DNA from: CAWAMR01 sp963783095
GTDB lineage: Bacteria > Planctomycetota > Planctomycetia > Gemmatales > Gemmataceae
Direction of reading: 5' to 3'
NCBI GenBank assembly: GCA_963783095.1
Contig: CAWAMR010000003.1
Span: forward strand, 124,001 to 188,000
Length of the DNA: 64,000 bases
Of this stretch, positions 57,354 through 64,000 are shown piece by piece. A program made the translations under genes and the position numbers. The notes under the pieces are model-generated. The model saw only the letters and a program-made list of their open reading frames with translations. It ran no database searches and was not told where the DNA came from. The stretch's first letter is position 1; each line of letters begins with the position of its first letter.

Positions 57354-58328
57354 ATGTCCGACGTTTCCACGGTTATCGGCAAGATCACCTCCAATATTGA
57401 AAAAGTGGTCATTGGGAAGCGTCCGCAGATCACTATCGCCCTTGCCGCCTATTTGTGTGAAGGCCACATTCTCCTCGAGGATGTTCCCGGCGTTGCCAAG
57501 ACGATGCTCGCTCGCGCCATCGCCCAAAGTGTCGGCTGCACTTTCAAACGGCTCCAGTGTACTCCAGACCTTTTGCCCACCGATGTAACCGGCGTTTCGA
57601 TCTTCAATCAGAAAACCACGGAATTTGAGTTCCGGCCCGGACCGATCTTTGCTCAAACGGTCCTGGCGGACGAAATCAATCGCGCCACGCCGCGAACGCA
57701 ATCGGCCCTACTGGAAGCGATGGCCGAACGCCGCGTCACCGCCGATGGGCAGACTTACAAACTCAAGGCTCCGTTTCTGGTTCTGGCCACGCAAAATCCA
57801 ATCGATCAGGAAGGTACTTTCGCTTTGCCGGAAGCGCAGCTCGATCGGTTTCTGGTCCGGCTCAGCCTTGGCTATCCTTCGATGGAAGAAGAAAGCCGAA
57901 TGTTGCATAGGCTGCAAAAGGGGCATCCCATTGACGATCTGGCCGCGGTCGCGCGAGCTGAGGAGATCCTTGCCTGTCAGGAGGCCGTGCGCGGCGTCCA
58001 TGTCGACGAGAAAGTTCGCAGCTATATCTTGCAAATCGTCCACGGAACGCGCAATCACGAAGATGTGTTGTTGGGTGGCAGTCCGCGCGCGACGATCGCC
58101 TTATTCAGAACCGCGCAGGCACTCGCAGCGATCGGCGGACGGGACTTTGCCTTGCCCGACGATGTGAAGCGAATGGCTGTTCCGGTACTGGTGCATCGAC
58201 TCATCCTGAAGCCGGAGAGTCGACTACGGAAACGAACGGCAACAGCGCTCGTCACCGAGATTATGGAGGACGTGAAGGTGCCGTTACTCGATCAACAGAT
58301 CGAAGAGGGAGTGGACTATTTCAAGTGA
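57354..58328 (+). CDS. MoxR family AAA+ ATPase
   Basis: 324 residues. Walker A is LLEDVPGVAKTMLARAIAQS (about 37-56), Walker B is QTVLADEINRATPRTQSALL (about 101-120), sensor 1 is FLVLATQNPIDQEGTFALPE (about 141-160), and the C-terminal lid follows. MoxR ATPases act as chaperones, usually with DUF58 and VWA proteins encoded next. Here the following 260 nt are empty and an ECF sigma gene comes next, so the partners are missing locally. Confidence 0.93.
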   Translation: MSDVSTVIGKITSNIEKVVIGKRPQITIALAAYLCEGHILLEDVPGVAKTMLARAIAQSVGCTFKRLQCTPDLLPTDVTGVSIFNQKTTEFEFRPGPIFAQTVLADEINRATPRTQSALLEAMAERRVTADGQTYKLKAPFLVLATQNPIDQEGTFALPEAQLDRFLVRLSLGYPSMEEESRMLHRLQKGHPIDDLAAVARAEEILACQEAVRGVHVDEKVRSYILQIVHGTRNHEDVLLGGSPRATIALFRTAQALAAIGGRDFALPDDVKRMAVPVLVHRLILKPESRLRKRTATALVTEIMEDVKVPLLDQQIEEGVDYFK

Positions 58329-58587
58329 CGGGCCATTTACATTCTGTCGATGCTGAATTTCCTTTCACATTATTCAATATACGAGCAACAAAGCGTCGAA
58401 AGTTGTGGCAGCTATTTGGAGTGCGGCGCTTTTCAGCTGCTTTTGTTTTTCTTTTCGTTTTTGGCAATTAGTTGCTCATTGATTTCCCAGAGGGTTTGCG
58501 AATCGGGCTAACTGGATTTGAACCTGCGGACGAATTCGAGAACATTCTCCTTCGCGCGGCAGCGAGTTACGGTTACACTCAATAATC

Positions 58588-59166
58588 ATGTCCGACGTAA
58601 CCCGCCTCCTCGACGCCGTTGCAGCCGGCGACGGTCGGGCTGCCGCTAACTTACTCCCGCTTGTCTACGACGAGTTGCGGAAGCTCGCGGTCGCGCGCAT
58701 GGCGGCGGAAGTTCCCGGCCACACTCTCGACGCCACCGCCCTCGTGCACGAGGCTTACCTGCGACTTGTGAATGTCGAACAGGCGCAGGACTGGGATGGC
58801 CGAGGACACTTCTTCGCCGCGGCCGCCGAAGCCATGCGCCGCATCTTGATCGATCAGGCCCGACGCAAGCGGCGGCCCAAGCACGGAGGCGACCGCAAAC
58901 GCATTGATCTGAACGAAAGCCTTTCCCTCAGCCAGGCTGCCGATGACGACGACTTGCTGGCCTTGGATGAGGCGCTGACGAAGCTTGCCCTGGAGGAGCC
59001 TGCCAAAGCCGAGCTCGTCAAGCTGCATTTCTTCGCCGGCTTGACTCTCGAAGAAGCCGGCAAAATCTTGGGCATCGCGCCCCGCACCGCCAAGCGGCAC
59101 TGGGCCTATGCCCGTGCATGGCTGTACGCTGCCATTCGCGATGTCTCGTCCCCCGCCGAAACTTAA
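58588..59166 (+). CDS. ECF RNA polymerase sigma factor (planctomycete/acidobacterial type)
   Basis: 192 residues. Region 2: LLPLVYDELRKLAVARMAAE, LVHEAYLRLV, then FFAAAAEAMRRILIDQARRK. Region 4: LVKLHFFAGLTLEEAGKILG and IAPRTAKRHWAYARAWLYAA. It belongs to the ECF group whose genes stand next to Ser/Thr kinase genes, with no classical anti-sigma factor. The kinase gene starts 72 nt downstream, so kinase control of sigma activity is the natural model. Confidence 0.92.
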   Translation: MSDVTRLLDAVAAGDGRAAANLLPLVYDELRKLAVARMAAEVPGHTLDATALVHEAYLRLVNVEQAQDWDGRGHFFAAAAEAMRRILIDQARRKRRPKHGGDRKRIDLNESLSLSQAADDDDLLALDEALTKLALEEPAKAELVKLHFFAGLTLEEAGKILGIAPRTAKRHWAYARAWLYAAIRDVSSPAET

Positions 59167-59169
59167 TTT

Positions 59170-59206
59170 TTTTTCGTGGCCCCTTCAAGTCCGGAAACTC
59201 GCATTG
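59170..59206 (+). promoter_or_regulatory. Two-block element upstream of the kinase gene (copy A)
   Basis: TTTTTCGTGGCCCC, 11 nt, AAACTCGCATTG. The same two blocks with a 10-nt spacer lie at 63528-63563 upstream of the surface-protein gene. The blocks are spaced like a -35/-10 pair and start 4 nt after the sigma stop. An ECF-dependent promoter is inferred, not shown. Confidence 0.5.
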
Positions 59207-59237
59207 CTTCTCGAACGGACCTCCAGGAGTTGAATTC

Positions 59238-62200
59238 GTGGACCGACCAAAATTCGAACCTGATGTTATCTTCTGCGCTGCCATCGAGTTGGCGTCGGCA
59301 GCGGAGCGTGACGCCTACCTCGACAAGGTTTGCGGCGACGATCTCCAAACCCGCCGGCGTGTCGAACGGCTCCTGGAGGCTCACTCTCAGGCCGGCAGCT
59401 TTCTTGCTGCTCGCCCCGCCTTGCCGGCCACCACCGATTTGCCCGCCGAATCGTCAGGGACCGTGATCGGTCCATACAAGCTGCTCCAGGAGATCGGCGA
59501 GGGGGGCATGGGTGCCGTCTGGCTGGCGGAACAGACCCGGCCGGTGCAGCGGAAGGTGGCGCTAAAAATCATCAAGGCGGGGATGGACAGCCGGAATGTG
59601 CTGGCTCGCTTCGAGGCCGAGCGACAGGCACTGGCGTTGATGGACCACCCCAACATCGCCAGGATTTTCGATGGCGGTGCCACGGCAGCGGGTCGTCCGT
59701 TCTTCGTCATGGAACTGGTCAAGGGCCAGCCGATCACACGGTATTGCGACGAGCACCGCCTGACGCCGCGCCAGCGGCTGGAACTGTTTGTGCCCGTCTG
59801 CCAGGCGATCCAGCACGCCCACCAGAAGGGTATCATTCACCGCGATATCAAGCCATCGAACGTCCTGGTGGCACCGTACGACGGCAAGCCGGTCGTCAAA
59901 GTCATCGACTTCGGCGTCGCCAAGGCAACAGGCCAACGGCTCACCGAGAAGACATTGTTCACTGAACTGGGCGCAGTGGTCGGAACGCTCGAATACATGA
60001 GCCCGGAGCAGGCCGAGTTGAATAACCAGGACATCGACACGCGGAGCGACATTTATGCGCTGGGCGTGCTCTTGTACGAGCTGCTCACCGGCAGCACGCC
60101 ACTCACGCGCCAGAAGCTCAAGCAAGCCGCGTTCGGCGAGATGCTGCGGAGGAGCCGCCCCGGCCGAGCACCCGGCTGTCGGATTCCAAGGATTCCCTGC
60201 CTTCAATCTCGGCGCAGCGGCACACGGAACCCGCGAAGTTAACGAAACTTGTGCGCGGCGAGCTGGACTGGATCGTGATGAAGGCACTGGAGAAGGACCG
60301 CGGCCGACGTTATGAGACAGCTAACGGCTTCGCCATGGATGTCCAGCGCTATCTGGTCGATGAACCGGTGCAGGCCTGTTCGCCGTCGGCTTGGTATCGG
60401 ATGCGCAAATTCAGCCGCCGGAACAAGAAAGTCCTAACTGCGGGAGGCGCTGGTTGTCCTGGCTCTGATCCTCGGTACGGTCGGCAGCACCTGGCAGGCG
60501 ATCGAGGCCACCGCAGCCCGTGAAGCGGAAAGCAAGGCCCGAATGGAAGAACGGGAAGCTCGCGGCGCACTCGACATTGCCCGCGAGGAGCAGGAACAGC
60601 AGCGCTTGCAGATCAACCGGGATTTGAGTGATGCACTGGTGGAAGTCGCCGGATCGCGGGAGAAGTCCCGCGCAGCACCAACTGGCGACGCGGAGCCGTG
60701 GAACCAGTTCCGCGCTGCGCTGCGGCGTGCGGAGGCGCTGGCGGGAAGCCCGCTCGCGGACGCTGCTTTTGCCGGCCGCGTCCGGGACCTCCAGTCGGAC
60801 CTGAAGCAGGACGAAGCCGACCGCCGCATGGTTGCCCGGCTGGAGGAAATTCCCCTGAGTCAGGCAGCGAGTCCCTTTATCGCCGGTGTCAGCGGTTCAT
60901 TGCGCCCCCTCTACAAGGCCGCCTTCAACGAGTACGGCCTACCGGTTTTCAACCTCGATCTCGACGAAGCTGCTCGTCGCATTGCTGCATCCCGAATTCG
61001 CGATCGGCTCGTGGTCGCTCTCGATAATTGCGCGGAGAACTTCTGGGATTTGATGAATCGACTCATCCCCATCATCCAGCGCGTCGAGAAGGATAAGAGC
61101 CCCTGGGTGCGAGCCTATTATGACGCCCGGCTCCGCAACGATAGGAAGGCGCTGGTCAATCTGGCCAAGCAGCCGGAGGCGATACAACAGTTGCCGAGCA
61201 CCATTTGCCAACTTTGCGGGTGGGTTTTTATCTCGTACGACAGCAAAACTGCCATTGCACTTCTCCGGGAAGCCCACCTCCGATACCCCGGTGACTTTCG
61301 GATTAATCACATGCTCGGAAAGTACGTACCGGGTGCGGAAGCCATTGCTTTCTATCGCGCCGCCTTGGCTGCCCGTCCCGAGAGCCCTGCACTCCGTAGC
61401 GCCTTGGCTGGTGCTCTATTAACCTTCGGCAACAAAGACGAGGCCATCGCTCAGTACCGGCATGTGGTTCAGGCCCGGCCAGACAGCTTCGCTTACCTGG
61501 AATTGGGAACCGCTCAGTGGACAGTAGCGGGAAACGAACACATTGATGAAGTGATCGGCGTTTTCCGGAAGGCTGTCGAGGCAGATTCGAAATCCGCTAT
61601 AGCCTATGCTCACCTGGCGGTCGCGCTGCGTGCCAAGGGCGACACGGTGGGCGCAACGCCGCCGAGCGCCGCGTGGTCGAAGTCGAACCGCGTTCACCCG
61701 GTGTGGTGTATGAGCGGGCTGGCGAGGCGTTTCATCGCAAACATGCTCGGGACGCGGCGATCCTCGCCAGGCGCAAGGCTATCGAACTGGAGCCGGTAGG
61801 GACGGGGCGGGGCGACATTCACCTGAGCCTCAATCAGTGGGATGAGGCGATCGCCGATTATACCAAGGCCATGGAGACAGATCCCAAGAAGATTTCGCCA
61901 ATGACGAGCCGGGCCCACTGTTACATGCAACTTAAGCAATGGGACAAGGCGATTGCGGATTGCACGAAAGTCATCGAGTGGGATCCCAAAAACACGAAAG
62001 CCCTCTATTCTCGGGCTGAATGTTTCCAGGAACTTCAGCAATGGGACAAGGCAATTACGGATTACGCGAAACTCATCGAGTGGACCATCGAGGAAAATCC
62101 CACGAACATTTCGGCTGTACAGCGGCGGGCCTTCTGTTACCGGCAACTTAAGCAATGGGACAAAGCAATTGCGGATTACGCGAAACTCATCGAGCGAGAC

Positions 62201-63499
62201 CCCAAAGACACGTTTGCGCCCAGTCAGCAGGCTGCCTGTTACCGGATGTTGGGGCAATGGGACATGGCAATCGCCGTTTACACCAAGGCCATCGAGGCCG
62301 ATCCCAATAACTTTTCAGCCGTGCGGCAGCGGGTCTTCTGTTACCGGCAACTTAAGCAATGGGACAAGGCAATTGCGGATTTCGCGAAACTCATCGAGCG
62401 GAACCCCAAAGACACGGATTCCCTCCGTCAACGGGCTAACTGTTACCAGCTACTTAATCAATGGGACAAGGCAATTGCGGATTTCAACAAAGTCATCGAG
62501 CGGAACCCAAAAGACACAGTTGCGCTCTGTCTTCGGGCAGACTGTCACGGGCGGCTGCAGCAATGGGACAAGGCGATCGCGGATTTCGACATGGCGATCG
62601 AGGTAGATCCGAAAAACCCAAGCAGCTGGGCATGCCGGGCGTCCTATCACGGCAATCGAGAGCAATGGGACAAGGCGGTGGCCGATTACAGCAAAGCCAT
62701 CGAACTGAATCCGATCAAACAAAACGCAGGGTTCTTGAGCCAGCGAGCCTACGGCTTCGGCGAACTCAGGCAATGGGACAAAGCGATCGTCGATTATCGA
62801 GCCGCTCTCAAGCTCGACCCCAACTATGCGGCGGCGCACTGCCACCTCGGTCTCGCGCTCCGCGACCAGGGCCGGTTCGCGGAGGCGTTGGCTGCCTTGC
62901 AAACGGGGCACAAACTCGGTTCCCGGGTTCCCGGTTGGTCTCTCCCGTCCGCCAACTGGGTGCGCAATGTAGAGCACCTCATTGAGCTCGATGCCAAGGT
63001 GGCGAAAGCCCTCAAGGGCGAACGCCCACCGGCCAATGCAACCGAACGGCTTCAGTTCGCGCCATTTTGCCAGAGGTACAAGCAACTATATGCAACAGCC
63101 GCTGCATGGTACGCCGAGGCCTTCGCAATGGAGCCCAAGGCCGTGAAAGACCTGGACTTCCAGCGCTATAACGCCGCATGCGCCGCCGCCCTGGCCGGCA
63201 GCGGCCGGGGACACGATACAGGCAAGCTCAAGGACGACGAGCTCGCCCGCTTACGCAAGCAGGCATTGGACTGGCTGCGGGCCGATCTGGTCCTGCATGC
63301 GAAACTTTTGCAAGGGGATAAGCCGCAGGATCGGACCGTCGTGCAGGAGCAACTGAAGCATTGGCAGAGCGACGACGACTTGGTGGGCATTCGCAATTCC
63401 GCGGCGCTTGCCAAACTTCCTGCCGACGAGCGCGCCGCGTTTGAGCAGCTTTGGGCCGACGTGGAAACCATGTTGAGGAAGGCGCGCGGGAAGAAATGA
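59238..63499 (+). CDS. Ser/Thr protein kinase with C-terminal TPR array, three frame breaks
   Basis: About 1420 residues when read through. The GTG start follows GGAG. The N-terminus (IFCAAIELASAAERDAYLDK) is typical. The kinase domain has the Gly loop IGEGGMGAVW (86-95), Lys110, HRDIKPSN (201-208) and DFG (224-226), all catalytic residues present. The frame breaks near 60140, where several bases seem missing. It then continues as STRLSDSKDSLPSISAQRHT, DWIVMKALEKDRGRRYETAN. A transmembrane helix (LVVLALILGTVGSTWQA) follows after a break near 60440. A coiled coil and helical domain lead to a third break near 61665. Then come ten near-identical TPRs (about 61820-62830, consensus QWDKAIADYAKLIERDPKDT) and a C-terminal domain. 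Confidence 0.85.
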
Positions 63500-63527
63500 A
63501 TAGTGAAGAAACCCATTTCTCTTCTAC

Positions 63528-63563
63528 TTTTTCGTGGCCCCACAAATCAGAAAACTCGCATTG
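63528..63563 (+). promoter_or_regulatory. Two-block element upstream of the surface-protein gene (copy B)
   Basis: Same blocks as 59170-59206, spacer 10 nt. It starts 29 nt after the kinase stop and lies about 195 nt before the next start codon. Confidence 0.5.
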
Positions 63564-63718
63564 ATCCTTGAAGGCGAAGAAAAGATGAATCGGAAGTGAA
63601 AGTAAACGGCCGGTGAGCCTCGCCGCCAAGCAGAAGTCTCACCGGCCCGGCCGGCCCCTGGCACCCAGTCTGCAGCCGGGGAACCACCGCCGGCATTATA
63701 TCGCAGACGGTACGTTTT

Positions 63719-63743
63719 GGAGGCCGATTTGAACTTGGCCTCC
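63719..63743. other. Small hairpin in the leader of the surface-protein gene
   Basis: GGAGGCC / GGCCTCC with an 11-nt loop, 16 nt upstream of the ATG. It could affect initiation or be a weak terminator; no T-run follows. Confidence 0.4.
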
Positions 63744-63759
63744 AGAAGGGAAATGGATC

Positions 63760-64000
63760 ATGTGGTTCCGTTCTTTGCTGGCGTCATGCAAATCGGGCGT
63801 CTCAGGCAGCCGGCGTAAGCGGTCGTGTCCAGCACGCCGCGGCACGCGCCTTGCCCTGGAGCACCTCGAAGACCGCAGCTTGCCGTCGAGTTACTCGGCC
63901 GCGACCGTGTCGGCCCTGATCGCCGACATCAACGCCGCCAACAAGGCAGGCGGCGTCAACACCATCACTCTCACGGCCCCGGCCACTTCGCCATATGTCT
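63760..64000 (+). CDS. Planctomycete surface/extracellular protein, N-terminal part
   Basis: 80 codons before the window ends. A basic N-terminus (RKRSCPARRGTRL) is followed by LALEHLEDRSLPS, the N-terminal signature of large exported planctomycete repeat proteins (the 'LE.LEdR.lps' type). Then comes SALIADINAANKAGGVNTIT, which begins parallel beta-helix or choice-of-anchor proteins. AAGGG lies about 9 nt before the ATG. It would be a large extracellular protein, possibly controlled by the upstream sigma/kinase pair. Confidence 0.75.
   Translation, partial: MWFRSLLASCKSGVSGSRRKRSCPARRGTRLALEHLEDRSLPSSYSAATVSALIADINAANKAGGVNTITLTAPATSPYV

Overview
The window looks like a chromosomal segment of a planctomycete, most likely of the Gemmatales/Gemmataceae type. 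The evidence is a PEP-CTERM protein, a DUF1501 protein, an MJ0042-type zinc-ribbon membrane protein, a PQQ-propeller protein start, an ECF sigma factor next to a kinase-TPR fusion, a surface protein with the N-terminal 'LEHLEDRSLPS' type signature, and a 16S rRNA gene that stands alone instead of leading an rRNA operon. The genus cannot be fixed from sequence reading alone.

Layout. 0-8 kb: a beta-propeller gene start, a PEP-CTERM protein, a lysine 2,3-aminomutase/ATP-grasp ligase pair, a lipoprotein, larB and a secreted FN3-like protein. 8-19 kb: an amidohydrolase, a zinc-ribbon protein, a BaiN-like flavoprotein, a DUF2760 protein, the prfA-prmC pair and a DUF1501 protein. 19-29 kb: a retropepsin-like protease with a small partner, NDH-2, a giant FtsX-type permease, and a small sugar/polysaccharide operon (epimerase, PaaK-like ligase, GT2). 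29-34 kb: a flotillin/NfeD membrane cluster. 34-43 kb: fabF, a Tyr-rich exported protein, an AAA+ ATPase of foreign-looking composition, a TPR protein, coaD, a class-V aminotransferase, an M50 protease and an MFS transporter.

43.2-49.4 kb is an integrative element in the 3' end of a tRNA-Leu(UAG) gene. It has a 22-nt direct repeat at both ends, a tyrosine recombinase next to the tRNA, a DUF3987 protein, a damaged terminase and a PLD-like protein. 50-58 kb: a DUF2135-like protein, an LRR protein, a complete single-gene 16S unit (promoter, processing stem, terminator), purQ, hicAB, a 5-formyl-THF cyclo-ligase and a MoxR ATPase. 58.6-64 kb: an ECF sigma factor, a kinase-TPR protein and the start of a surface protein. 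A two-block sequence is shared upstream of the last two.

Two window-wide patterns stand out. First, intergenic spaces hold many inverted-repeat elements of two classes. One class is 'mirrored tandem arrays': 6-9-nt units repeated in one arm and reverse-complemented in the other, around a short unique core, with a different unit at nearly every locus. There are nine between genes and one in frame inside a gene. The other class is long near-perfect palindromes, six of them. Second, about twenty-five reading-frame breaks affect some fifteen genes, including prfA and purQ. Most can be repaired by one base, often in a short homopolymer run. This points to indel errors in the sequence more than to mass gene decay, and it lowers confidence in every 'pseudogene' reading here.
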